Of a stretch of 7,458 bases of DNA, positions 1-5,942 are shown one piece after another. The translations under genes were made by a program, and so were the position numbers. This DNA comes from Planococcus sp. (in: firmicutes) (GTDB lineage Bacteria; Bacillota; Bacilli; Bacillales_A; Planococcaceae), in assembly GCA_030147455.1 (NCBI GenBank), contig JASKZU010000255.1:1-7458 (forward strand). Direction: 5' to 3'. The notes beneath the pieces are model-generated. The model had not been told where the DNA came from, did not search any database, and saw only the letters and a program-made list of their open reading frames with translations. Numbering within the stretch: the stretch's first letter is position 1; each line of letters begins with the position of its first letter.

Positions 1-107
1 GTGGTTCCTGCCACTACAGTTTGGGCTCCTAATTTCAAGCCATACTTTTTCGCCGCAGCCGTCAGAAAACGGTTTTGAGACAAGCCGATAAACACATCTT
101 TTAACAT
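1..107 (-). CDS. Proline dehydrogenase, N-terminal fragment (gene runs off the window)
   Basis: This is the first 35 codons of a gene read leftward out of the window. The visible protein begins MLKDVFIGLSQ and continues with NRFLTAAAKKYGLKLGA and a VVAGT motif. This matches the start of the short monofunctional proline dehydrogenases of Bacillales (FadM/PutB type), which begin with a similar basic helix followed by a K-x-G-L-x-x-G-A segment and V-A-G-(E/T). These enzymes oxidise proline to pyrroline-5-carboxylate using FAD, the first step of proline catabolism. The ATG at 105-107 is preceded by an excellent AGGAGGG ribosome binding site (114-120). The catalytic barrel is outside the window, so the identification rests on the N-terminal signature alone. 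A cre box and candidate promoter lie upstream, which fits a catabolic gene under carbon control. Confidence 0.82.
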   Translation of the reverse strand, partial: MLKDVFIGLSQNRFLTAAAKKYGLKLGAQTVVAGT

Positions 108-192
108 TGATTTCCCTCCTGATGCCATTCAAACTAGGTTGATTTACAACAGTCCCAAAAAGGCCATGCCCCGAATGTTGTCAACACCATTT

Positions 193-198
193 ATTGTA
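193..198 (-). promoter_or_regulatory. Candidate -10 element (TACAAT) for the proline dehydrogenase gene
   Basis: On the minus strand TACAAT matches the sigma-A -10 consensus at five of six positions and lies about 85 bases upstream of the start codon. The sequence 16-18 bases further upstream has no good -35, so the promoter would be weak or activator-dependent. An alternative is the perfect TTGACA at 179-184 (minus strand), but it has only TTTTTG at the -10 spacing. I cannot decide between them from sequence. Confidence 0.4.
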
Positions 199-209
199 GT
201 CGTTTTCAT
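195..209 (-). promoter_or_regulatory. cre box (CcpA operator)
   Basis: The minus strand reads ATGAAAACGACTACA. Against the catabolite-responsive element consensus WTGNAANCGNWNNCW, every specified base matches except one W position, which is C. It overlaps the candidate -10 element TACAAT, so CcpA binding would be expected to block transcription of the proline dehydrogenase gene when preferred sugars are present. This is an inference from a consensus match; a single site of this quality can occur by chance, but its position is meaningful. Confidence 0.62.
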
Positions 210-244
210 CGGACTATGCACCAAATTTTTTCACAGTTTGCAGT

Positions 245-271
245 CTTTAAAATACTTGCCAAAAGCAAGGT
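245..271 (-). terminator. Weak hairpin, possible terminator of the DUF4139-tspO operon
   Basis: On the minus strand CTTGC and GCAAG form a 5-bp stem around a TTTTG loop, followed by TATTTT. It is about 60 bases past the tspO stop codon. The stem is short and the U-tract interrupted, so it is a poor terminator, but no better one is visible between tspO and the proline dehydrogenase gene. Read-through into the latter is possible. Confidence 0.25.
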
Positions 272-329
272 CAAAAATCAGACAAAAAGAGCACACAGCC
301 TAATTTCCCCGGCCATCCGCCCTACATTG

Positions 330-827
330 TTATTTGTTCAGCTGCCAGAATGAATAGTTCAAACCAAGTGCAAAGCCCATCCATGCAATATATGGAATCA
401 TCAAAGCGCCTGCCAACTGGTCTGCCTGATAAAACCGGTAAGCAGTCCACATAATCACGCCAAGCAGCGCCGTCATTTCAATCAGCGCTGCGCCGCGAAG
501 TCCCCATTTAAAAAACAGGAATGACCATAGGAAGTTTAATCCGAGCTGAAATTCATAAGGCGCCAGCGCCTTGCGCTCTGTTCCAAAAGGTTTTAGCGCT
601 TCTTCTGCGCGGTATTTAGCAAGTCCCATCATCTTGTACAAACCTGTCCAAACGACTGGAAATACCCATCCCGGCGGTGCAAACGAAGGACTGTCCAGAC
701 GGTTGTATTGTTCGCGCGTATTGCGGTTGGCAAGCGCCCCAACTATCGTTCCCCCAACTACTGGAACGAGAACGCTTTTCACAAGATTTTTTACGTGTAT
801 GCGTCCATTGACTGCTGCTAGTTCCAC
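330..827 (-). CDS. tspO: TspO/MBR family (tryptophan-rich sensory protein) membrane protein
   Basis: This 165-residue protein belongs to the TspO/translocator protein family, small integral membrane proteins that bind porphyrins and related ligands and have been linked to tetrapyrrole handling and stress responses. Five hydrophobic segments are visible at about residues 13-32, 54-71, 90-106, 110-131 and 139-159, the family's usual topology. The family signature is clear: P-S-F-A-P-P-G-W-V-F then V-W-T-x-L-Y (47-64), L-N-F-L-W-S (98-102 onward), and near the C-terminus A-W-x-x-F-A-x-x-L-N with W-Q-L-N (148-164). Length is normal for the family. The start is a GTG at 825-827, chosen because AAGGAG (835-840) lies seven bases upstream. 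The gene begins only 14 bases after the stop of the DUF4139 gene, so the two are almost certainly co-transcribed. The exact ligand cannot be read from sequence. Confidence 0.93.
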   Translation of the reverse strand: MELAAVNGRIHVKNLVKSVLVPVVGGTIVGALANRNTREQYNRLDSPSFAPPGWVFPVVWTGLYKMMGLAKYRAEEALKPFGTERKALAPYEFQLGLNFLWSFLFFKWGLRGAALIEMTALLGVIMWTAYRFYQADQLAGALMIPYIAWMGFALGLNYSFWQLNK

Positions 828-834
828 TGTTCTG

Positions 835-840
835 CTCCTT
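835..840 (-). promoter_or_regulatory. Ribosome binding site fixing the GTG start of tspO
   Basis: AAGGAG on the minus strand, seven bases before GTG 825-827 and one base beyond the TAG stop (842-844) of the upstream gene. This arrangement suggests translational coupling of the two genes. Confidence 0.8.
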
Positions 841-841
841 T

Positions 842-2131
842 CTAGACGACCCGTGTTTCGGGCTGCTGAGCGATTTTATATGTGAATTCCATCTCTGCTG
901 CTTTACCAGGCTGCAGCCGAACCGTAAACTCTACTTCCGAACTGCTTTTTCGTTCATAATCATGACTGGACGATTCCATCTCCCACACATGCCCATAAAT
1001 AAAGTGATTGATCGAAAGCCGGATGCTTTCTGGTTTTCGGTTTATAAGTTTATACACGTAAGTGGCGTATTCAAATCCTCCATGTTTTTCACGCAGTTTC
1101 TCAAAACTTTCGCTTTCAATATCGAGCGCTTGCCCAATTTGAAGGCAGATGCTTTCGCCCGCTGCAGTATGACCGATTGCATCTTCCCCGGTATAAAACA
1201 GTTCACCCGCATCTCCGCTTTCATAAACTTGGACAAGCCCTTCCGGCAGCGGCATGTCCAGCCCGTTTTCTGCAGTATTCGAAAGTTCCAGTTGTACCGT
1301 CGCATGTGCCTCGCCTTCTTTTACACAATAAGTCCGTTTAAACTGCGAACCGCCGGCCTGCAAAAACGCCAGCTGCTTTAATTGCTCATTCAAGATGGTA
1401 ACCGGCCGGCCGACCCTGTAGACAAATCGTTCCGGCAAAGACTCCGCAGCCATTTGACTTTGCAGACGTGCATAAAGGGCGGCAGGATCAGCGCTTCGCC
1501 CCGCAGCTTGCCGATTGACTTGACCCGCTACCAGCATCAGTTGCGCGTTTTCATAATTGCCGCCGCTTTGATTGAGGATTTTCACCCAACCAAGCAATTG
1601 AAAACTATCTTCTTTTAATTCCAGCGTGTAATGGGCTTGCCACTCTAAGCTTTTGGTTAAATAAGAAACACTGATTTCCTGATCTAAAACAGCCGGCTCG
1701 ATTTTCCAGACAAGTGCAGGCTTCAGCAAAAAACCTTCCGGCAATGCTGGTAAAATCAACTCTCCCGCAGGATCGATGACAATCTCTTTTGTGTCGGTTC
1801 GCTCCCCGATAATGCATTCCGCCACACTGAGCAGCCGGATTTCCAGCTCTTCTCCCGTCTCGGCATTGTGCACGCGCACGGTACGGTCTACATAGCGTTC
1901 CAATAATTTTTGCTTGCTGACTAAATCGGAATCGTAATTTTGTTCCAGTATGTTCACACCGTTTACGACAATCGAATCGGTTTCTACACGCTCTGCCACA
2001 TCCAAAAACTGCACTTCATCGATGGCTTCTTCTGACTTGAGATGCCTTGTTTCCCGCACCTGGGCAAAACCTCCGTTATAGGCTGCGACTGCTAACGCTT
2101 TCTGTTCTTTGCGTGTCGATTGCAGTTTCAT
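842..2131 (-). CDS. DUF4139 domain-containing protein
   Basis: The 429-residue product has no signal peptide or membrane segment and is probably cytoplasmic. The N-terminus (about 14-50) has the Y-N-x-G-F-A-x-V-R-E-x-R segment that opens many DUF4139 proteins. The central part carries the typical W-x-A-x-Y-x-L (164-170) and a G-W-V-x-I-x-N-x-S-G-x-x-Y-x-N-A-x-L-x-L-V-A-G stretch (181-204). A second beta-rich part contains L-P-E-G-L-V-x-V-Y-E (295-304), and the C-terminus is beta-rich. DUF4139 is related to the 'mucoidy inhibitor A' group; no biochemical function is established to my knowledge. A GTG at 2138-2140 is in frame, but its last bases overlap the AAGGAG ribosome binding site (2140-2145). 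I therefore use ATG 2129-2131, eight bases downstream of that site. It is the promoter-proximal gene of a two-gene operon with tspO. No clear sigma-A promoter is visible upstream. Confidence 0.85.
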   Translation of the reverse strand: MKLQSTRKEQKALAVAAYNGGFAQVRETRHLKSEEAIDEVQFLDVAERVETDSIVVNGVNILEQNYDSDLVSKQKLLERYVDRTVRVHNAETGEELEIRLLSVAECIIGERTDTKEIVIDPAGELILPALPEGFLLKPALVWKIEPAVLDQEISVSYLTKSLEWQAHYTLELKEDSFQLLGWVKILNQSGGNYENAQLMLVAGQVNRQAAGRSADPAALYARLQSQMAAESLPERFVYRVGRPVTILNEQLKQLAFLQAGGSQFKRTYCVKEGEAHATVQLELSNTAENGLDMPLPEGLVQVYESGDAGELFYTGEDAIGHTAAGESICLQIGQALDIESESFEKLREKHGGFEYATYVYKLINRKPESIRLSINHFIYGHVWEMESSSHDYERKSSSEVEFTVRLQPGKAAEMEFTYKIAQQPETRVV

Positions 2132-2139
2132 TTTTCCCA

Positions 2140-2145
2140 CTCCTT
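2140..2145 (-). promoter_or_regulatory. Ribosome binding site deciding the DUF4139 gene start
   Basis: AAGGAG on the minus strand, eight bases before ATG 2129-2131. It overlaps the in-frame GTG at 2138-2140, which rules that codon out as the start. Confidence 0.8.
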
Positions 2146-2173
2146 TTCGACCGGTAATGCACTTTTCTTTATC

Positions 2174-2187
2174 CTAGCACAAGCTAG
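2174..2187. repeat. Short inverted repeat upstream of the DUF4139 gene
   Basis: CTAGC and GCTAG flank ACAA, a 14-bp interrupted palindrome about 45 bases before the DUF4139 start. It is a possible operator in the promoter region of the DUF4139-tspO operon. I do not recognise it as the site of a known regulator, and it is short enough to be chance. Confidence 0.3.
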
Positions 2188-2232
2188 AGCAACCGGCACT
2201 TTTGTTCGTTGAATATTCAGTCATTAACACAT

Positions 2233-2269
2233 AAAAACCATTCCGGAATTATCTTCCGAAATGGTTTTT
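2233..2269 (-). terminator. Intrinsic terminator of the fhs transcription unit
   Basis: The arms 2233-2248 and 2254-2269 form a 16-bp stem around a 5-base loop. The only irregularity is one C/A pair, which is a G-U wobble in the minus-strand RNA. The minus-strand RNA ends the stem with GGUUUUUAU. The stop codon of the 77-codon gene (TAA, 2249-2251) lies in the loop. The A/T-rich ends make the hairpin nearly symmetric, so it could also stop plus-strand transcripts. Confidence 0.85.
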
Positions 2270-2482
2270 CAAATAAGTGATGGTCTCTATGCGCGCCTGT
2301 TCGCTTAAAGGGGATTTCCGCTCATGGATCAATTCACCGTAAAGCAAATCTTCTAGAAAGCGCACTTCCCCTGTTATGGTTTTTTGCATTTTGCCGTCTG
2401 CAACGTTCAGCTGAATATAAAGCGAAGCGCCCTGCTCTACATAATCGATCAATTCAATACGTGTTTGATTAAAATAATCCAA
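2249..2482 (-). CDS. Small protein of unknown function, translationally coupled to fhs
   Basis: This 77-residue protein starts at TTG 2480-2482, inside the last codons of fhs, overlapping it by 14 bases in another frame. I do not recognise the family. The sequence reads as an N-terminal helix or strand (Y-F-N-Q-T-R-I-E-L-I-D-Y), a G-A-S-L-Y-I-Q-L-N-V strand, a T-G-E-V-R-F-L-E-D-L-L-Y-G-E-L segment, and a helical C-terminus ending K-N-H-F-G-R. There is no signal peptide, membrane segment or cysteine. No strong ribosome binding site precedes the TTG (only a weak GGACAGG), which fits coupling to termination of fhs. The stop codon falls in the terminator loop, so the gene uses the transcript to its very end. 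The product could be a cytoplasmic accessory protein; any role in folate metabolism is only suggested by position. Confidence 0.65.
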   Translation of the reverse strand: MDYFNQTRIELIDYVEQGASLYIQLNVADGKMQKTITGEVRFLEDLLYGELIHERKSPLSEQARIETITYLKNHFGR

Positions 2483-4130
2483 GAGCCTGTCCGTCTTCTG
2501 ATACGTCCATCCGGAGTGCGGCCGGCGATTTCGGAAGACCTGGCATCGTCATGATGTCGCCCGTCAAGCAAACGATAAATCCGGCTCCCAGTTTCGGAAT
2601 CAGCTCACGAATAGTGACTGTAAAGTTTTCAGGGCGACCGAGCAGTTTTGGCTGGTCCGAAAGAGAATACTGGGTTTTCGCCATACAAATCGGCAAAGCA
2701 TCCCAGCCGTATTTCTTCAATTCCACCAATTGCTTTTGCGCTTTGTCTGTCAATTGAACGCCTGCTCCGCCGTATACTTTCTGTACGATGGCCCGCAGCT
2801 TTTCTTCGACCTCATCTTCTTCCGCATACAAATAGCTAAAGTCAGCTTCTTTATTCAATTGGCGCTTGACCAGTTCCGCCAGTTCAAGTCCGCCTGCTCC
2901 GCCTTTCCCCCAAACTTCTGTCAAAGCGATGGCTACGCCTTCAGCGTGGGCCCATTCCTGAATTTGCGCTAGTTCCGCGTCGCTATCGCCCGTAAAACGA
3001 TTAAGCGCCACTACAGGTTCGATTCCAAATTGACGAATGGTTTCCACATGTTTTGCCAAATTGACAATGCCGCGGCGCACCGCGTCGGCGTCTTCATTAC
3101 TGAGCTCTTTTTTATCTACGCCTCCGTGCATTTTCAGCGCGCGCACTGTCGCTACAATGACAACGGCATCCGGGTGAAATCCGCCTTTTCGTGACTTGAT
3201 GTGCATAAACTTCTCAGCACCCAGGTCTGCCCCAAAGCCGGCCTCTGTCACTACGATATCTGCGAGGCGCCTCGCTGTATTGGTAGCCATCAATGAATTG
3301 CAGCCATGTGCGATATTGGCAAACGGACCGCCGTGAATAATAGCTGGCGTTCCTTCAATCGTTTGAACGAGATTCGGCTTGAACGCTTCTTTCAGCAAGA
3401 GCGAAAGCGCTCCTTCAGCTTTAAGATCCCTCACCGTCACCGGTTCCCGGTCATATGTGTAGCCGATGACCATGCGTGCCAAACGTTCCTTTAAATCGCT
3501 GCGCGAAGTAGCCAGGCACAATACAGCCATGATCTCGGAGGCAACGGTAATATCAAAGCCGTCTTCTCTCGGAATGCCTTGCCCCGGACCTCCGAGCCCA
3601 ATCGTCACATGGCGCAGTGCGCGGTCGTTCATGTCAAGCGCCCGCTTCCACGTAATGCGCCGCGGGTCGATCCGCAACTCGTTGCCTTGATGCAGATGAT
3701 TGTCGATTAACGCAGCAAGCGCATTGTTTGCTGTCGTGATGGCGTGAATGTCTCCCGTGAAGTGAAGATTGATGTCTTCCATCGGCAGCACTTGCGCATA
3801 GCCGCCGCCCGTTGCTCCGCCCTTTAGGCCCATAACGGGGCCAAGAGATGGTTCACGAAGCGCCACCATGACAGATTCGCCGCTTTTTTTGAACGCATCG
3901 GCAAGTCCTACTGTTACTGTCGATTTGCCTTCGCCTGCTGGCGTCGGGCTGATGGCAGTAACAAGTACGACTTTGCCGCGGGTTGTTTGCGTCAATTGAT
4001 CCACATCTATTTTCGCTTTATATTTTCCGTATAACTCCAACGCTTCTTCCGCAATTCCGGCTTGCTGTGCAATTTCCTGAATCGGCCGGATTGCCGCTTG
4101 TTTTGCAATCGTCAAATCTGTCATCGCCAT
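2469..4130 (-). CDS. fhs: Formate--tetrahydrofolate ligase (10-formyl-THF synthetase)
   Basis: The enzyme joins formate to tetrahydrofolate with ATP, giving 10-formyl-THF for purine synthesis and initiator-tRNA formylation. The 553 residues match the usual length of about 555. The signatures are complete: the ATP-binding loop T-P-A-G-E-G-K-S-T (63-71, with S where many homologues have T), R-E-P-S-L-G-P (92-98), G-G-A-T-G-G-G-Y (104-111), G-D-I-H-A-I (126-131), D-M-N-D-R-A-L-R (167-173 region), E-G-T-P-A-I-I-H-G-G-P-F-A-N-I-A-H-G (259-276), T-E-A-G-F-G-A-D-L-G-A-E-K-F (295-308) and the C-terminal L-T-G-D-I-M-T-M-P-G-L-P (522-533). The frame stays open upstream to 4187, but that extension covers the likely promoter. 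I chose ATG 4128-4130, six bases after GGGGA (4137-4141); ATG 4122-4124 is the alternative. It overlaps the downstream 77-codon gene. Confidence 0.96.
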   Translation of the reverse strand: MAMTDLTIAKQAAIRPIQEIAQQAGIAEEALELYGKYKAKIDVDQLTQTTRGKVVLVTAISPTPAGEGKSTVTVGLADAFKKSGESVMVALREPSLGPVMGLKGGATGGGYAQVLPMEDINLHFTGDIHAITTANNALAALIDNHLHQGNELRIDPRRITWKRALDMNDRALRHVTIGLGGPGQGIPREDGFDITVASEIMAVLCLATSRSDLKERLARMVIGYTYDREPVTVRDLKAEGALSLLLKEAFKPNLVQTIEGTPAIIHGGPFANIAHGCNSLMATNTARRLADIVVTEAGFGADLGAEKFMHIKSRKGGFHPDAVVIVATVRALKMHGGVDKKELSNEDADAVRRGIVNLAKHVETIRQFGIEPVVALNRFTGDSDAELAQIQEWAHAEGVAIALTEVWGKGGAGGLELAELVKRQLNKEADFSYLYAEEDEVEEKLRAIVQKVYGGAGVQLTDKAQKQLVELKKYGWDALPICMAKTQYSLSDQPKLLGRPENFTVTIRELIPKLGAGFIVCLTGDIMTMPGLPKSPAALRMDVSEDGQALGLF

Positions 4131-4136
4131 GCATGG

Positions 4137-4141
4137 TCCCC
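4137..4141 (-). promoter_or_regulatory. Probable ribosome binding site of fhs
   Basis: GGGGA on the minus strand, six bases before ATG 4128-4130 and twelve before ATG 4122-4124. The spacing favours the first. The match to the anti-Shine-Dalgarno sequence is modest for such a highly expressed type of gene. Confidence 0.5.
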
Positions 4142-4161
4142 AACTTTCAATTTTTCTTCCC

Positions 4162-4189
4162 ATTATAAACAGGCTGATGGAAAACACAA
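4162..4189 (-). promoter_or_regulatory. Sigma-A promoter for fhs
   Basis: The minus strand has a perfect -10 TATAAT (4162-4167) and -35 TTGTGT (4184-4189, four of six) with a 16-base spacer. Transcription would begin near 4155, leaving a leader of about 25 bases before the chosen fhs start. It sits just past the terminator of the repeat-protein gene, so fhs and the 77-codon gene form their own unit. Confidence 0.7.
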
Positions 4190-4224
4190 GTCCGCCTCAG
4201 CCATAAAACGATGCAGCCTAACAG

Positions 4225-4254
4225 AAAAAACGCACCCGAAAAATCGGATGCGTT
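4225..4254 (-). terminator. Intrinsic terminator of the 23-residue repeat protein gene
   Basis: The minus-strand RNA folds ACGCATCCGA against TCGGGTGCGT (one G-U pair) around a TTTT loop, followed by a run of six U. It begins five bases after the stop codon of the gene at 4259-5197. Confidence 0.88.
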
Positions 4255-4258
4255 GCGG

Positions 4259-5197
4259 TCAAAAGCGCATTTCCTCGATAAATAAAAGTTCCGGAAAATC
4301 TGTTTCGATTTTTTCCAACAATTCGTATTCTTCCAGCAAATCATACAGCGCCTCATCATCGAGCTTAAGGAAACGCGGGAAATCCGGCTCATCATATTGG
4401 CCGAACTCGACAATGTATTTTTTGCGGCTGTTGCGAGAAATACCGTATACAGTAAACACTTCATAGCGCACTGCTTTTCCGATTTGCTGACATTCTAGAA
4501 TTGTTGCAGGGTCCATCTTATCCAAATGCATATAAAGAAACTCCTGGGAGCGTGGCTGTTCTGCTGATACTGCCGTCATCTTGTCGACATGGCGATTGAT
4601 AAACCGCTCTGACAATTCCTGGTGAAACGAAATGGTCTCCCACTCTACCTGTCCTTTGTGTTTCTCAATAAAACGTTCTGTTAGTTTCTGGCCGCGCGTA
4701 ACCGCCAGCCAATCCACTTTTTCTGAATGCCGATTGATCAACGACATCGGCAGTTCTTGGGATTCACTGAGCTTTGCCCAATCCACCAGTTGCTGGTGCC
4801 GCTCAATAAAACGCGGTGACAACTGCTTACCAGAAACAATATGCCAATAGGCTTCTTCGTTAAAAAGCCGTGAAACTTCCCTTGATTTTAGTTGCTTGGG
4901 CGATAAGCGTTCCATATCCGGCTGCCATTTGTCAGCAGTTGCGAACTCTTCTAAAAAACGTTCTGACAATTGCTGATGGCGAACAATCTGCTCCCAGTAA
5001 AGAAGGCCGCTGTTTTGCCGAATAAACAGTTCTGATAATACCTGATGCTCAGAAGCGAGCTGCCAGTGAATTTGGCGGACATTGCTTAAAAGAAATTGTT
5101 CCGACAACTGCTCCTGCTCACTGATTTTTTTCCATGCAATCGCCCGTTTATTCTCCAGGCCGTGTTCTTTCATCAATTGTTCAACAGTGTCAAACAT
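4259..5197 (-). CDS. Tandem 23-residue repeat protein of unknown function
   Basis: The 312-residue protein is mainly an array of about ten tandem repeats (residues 22-252), usually 23 residues long. Within the unit position 1 is W, 4 is I or another aliphatic, 8 or 9 is Q, 10-12 are L-S-E, 14-15 are F-I and 17-18 are R-H. Units 1-3 and 5-8 are clear, unit 4 (91-116) is divergent and longer, and units 9-10 have lost the leading W. A short N-terminal helix precedes the array. The acidic C-terminal part (253-312) is not repetitive and ends in leucine- and glutamate-rich helices. There is no signal peptide or membrane segment. The pattern suggests paired helices stacking into a solenoid, as in binding scaffolds. 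I recall similar W/Q/LSE/FI repeats in uncharacterised phage, bacterial and giant-virus proteins, with no known activity. ATG 5195-5197 follows a modest AAAGAGTGG. It is a single-gene unit with its own terminator; no clear promoter is seen. Confidence 0.82.
   Translation of the reverse strand: MFDTVEQLMKEHGLENKRAIAWKKISEQEQLSEQFLLSNVRQIHWQLASEHQVLSELFIRQNSGLLYWEQIVRHQQLSERFLEEFATADKWQPDMERLSPKQLKSREVSRLFNEEAYWHIVSGKQLSPRFIERHQQLVDWAKLSESQELPMSLINRHSEKVDWLAVTRGQKLTERFIEKHKGQVEWETISFHQELSERFINRHVDKMTAVSAEQPRSQEFLYMHLDKMDPATILECQQIGKAVRYEVFTVYGISRNSRKKYIVEFGQYDEPDFPRFLKLDDEALYDLLEEYELLEKIETDFPELLFIEEMRF
4442..5134 (-). repeat. Array of about ten 69-bp coding repeats
   Basis: This stretch encodes residues 22-252 of the repeat protein. 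The repeats are conserved as protein pattern but diverged at the DNA level, so this is an old array under selection and not a recent tandem duplication. The fourth unit carries a three-residue insertion and the ninth is two residues short. Confidence 0.7.
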
Positions 5198-5259
5198 GCA
5201 AAACCACTCTTTCTTGAAAAAGTATTATGTCCTATATTAGCATGGCCAGCTGCCATATG

Positions 5260-5301
5260 AAAAAAGCCTGCCCACCTTATGATACCGGTGCGTAGGCTTT
5301 T
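5260..5301 (-). terminator. Distal hairpin with U-tract downstream of the thioesterase gene
   Basis: Arms 5262-5276 and 5287-5301 pair over 15 positions with one mismatch and one G-U pair, around a 10-base loop. The minus-strand RNA then has six U. It lies about 115 bases beyond the thioesterase stop and 63 bases upstream of the repeat protein start, and insulates the two units. It appears to be a second, stronger terminator behind the one at 5381-5412. Confidence 0.75.
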
Positions 5302-5380
5302 GCCGCTGAGCGATGTATTTCTTTTCTGCTTACCTTTCATATTCCCTTTTGGAAACCACTGAAACAGAAACTTGCTATGC

Positions 5381-5412
5381 AAAAAGCCGAATCTGAGAAG
5401 CATCCGGTTTTT
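5381..5412 (-). terminator. Proximal terminator-like hairpin of the thioesterase gene
   Basis: The minus-strand RNA folds AAAAACCGGAT against ATTCGG and TTTTT, with one bulged C, one G-U pair and a 9-base loop, ending in a five-U run. It starts two bases after the stop codon at 5415. The GC core is short, so it is probably leaky. Confidence 0.55.
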
Positions 5413-5414
5413 CT

Positions 5415-5819
5415 TTACTGTTCAGTCGGTCTTTTGACGATAGCGACGGTGCAGCGAGAGATGCAAACGAGCCGCTCTTCTTCGTCGATAATCTTAACAT
5501 CCCAAACCATTGTTGTTCTTCCTTTGTGAAGCGGCGTGCCGATGGCTGTGACGATGCCGGCTTTTTTTCCACGGATATGGTTGGCGTTGATTTCCAACCC
5601 AACTGCAATTTCCCGATCTTGGTCAATAGCATGCCACGTGCCAAAACTTGCAACAGTCTCTGCCAAAACCACTGATGCACCTCCGTGCAGTAAACCGAAT
5701 GGCTGGTGCGTAGCAGCATGCACAGGCATGGTTGCTACCGTACGCTCGGGCGTTTGTTCGATCATTTCGATGCCCAAAACCCCTAAAATAGTTTGGTCCA
5801 GTGGTTTCATTTCCACCAT
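5415..5819 (-). CDS. Hotdog-fold acyl-CoA thioesterase, PaaI/YdiI (EntH) type
   Basis: The 134-residue product is a full-length hotdog thioesterase that hydrolyses aryl- or acyl-CoA esters in the cytoplasm. The key segment Q-P-F-G-L-L-H-G-G-A-S-V-V-L-A-E-T (39-55) contains Q39, H45 and E54. Their spacing is that of Q48, H54 and E63 in E. coli YdiI, where the glutamate is the catalytic base. Further family marks are G-L-E-I-N-A-N-H (74-81), T-P-L-H-K-G-R-T-T (95-103) and the final R-C-T-V-A-I-V strand. Relatives include the DHNA-CoA thioesterase of menaquinone synthesis and general PaaI-like proteins; the substrate cannot be assigned here, and no menaquinone or phenylacetate gene is adjacent. 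ATG 5817-5819 has GAGGG six bases upstream; the ATG at 5808-5810 is less well placed. The gene is monocistronic, flanked by terminators and by a candidate extended -10 promoter. Confidence 0.93.
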   Translation of the reverse strand: MVEMKPLDQTILGVLGIEMIEQTPERTVATMPVHAATHQPFGLLHGGASVVLAETVASFGTWHAIDQDREIAVGLEINANHIRGKKAGIVTAIGTPLHKGRTTMVWDVKIIDEEERLVCISRCTVAIVKRPTEQ

Positions 5820-5933
5820 TCTTTTCCCTCTTTTCTAAGCCCATGTTCAAACTCTTTAAGAATTAATCATATTTACAAAATAGAAGCTTCCCGATTCTGC
5901 CGCTGCGGGTAAAAATTTTTAGCTCTGCTGCTA

Positions 5934-5942
5934 ATTATATCA
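5934..5942 (-). promoter_or_regulatory. Extended -10 promoter candidate for the thioesterase gene
   Basis: The minus strand reads TGATATAAT, a perfect TATAAT with the upstream TG of an extended -10, so a good -35 is not needed (none is seen at 17 bases). Transcription would begin near 5927, giving a leader of about 108 bases. A second, weaker -10 (TATGAT) lies at 5866-5871. Confidence 0.5.

Noticed and set aside
121..329. Sigma-54 (SigL) promoter for the proline dehydrogenase gene
   Set aside because: A TTGGCA is present on the minus strand but the required GC at -12 is missing at the correct distance.
962..1381. 139-codon plus-strand frame opposite the DUF4139 gene
   Set aside because: It is antisense to a well-supported coding region, has no ribosome binding site and resembles no protein family.
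2132..2140. GTG start three codons upstream for the DUF4139 protein
   Set aside because: The GTG overlaps the ribosome binding site that serves ATG 2129-2131.
4131..4187. In-frame N-terminal extension of fhs to 4187
   Set aside because: The extra 19 codons cover the TATAAT promoter element, lack a ribosome binding site and do not resemble the family's N-terminus.
5173..5340. 55-codon minus-strand frame starting M-K-G-K-Q-K with AAGGGA close upstream
   Set aside because: It reads through the strong hairpin at 5260-5301 and into the start of the repeat-protein gene, and the site-to-start spacing is too short. It looks like chance.
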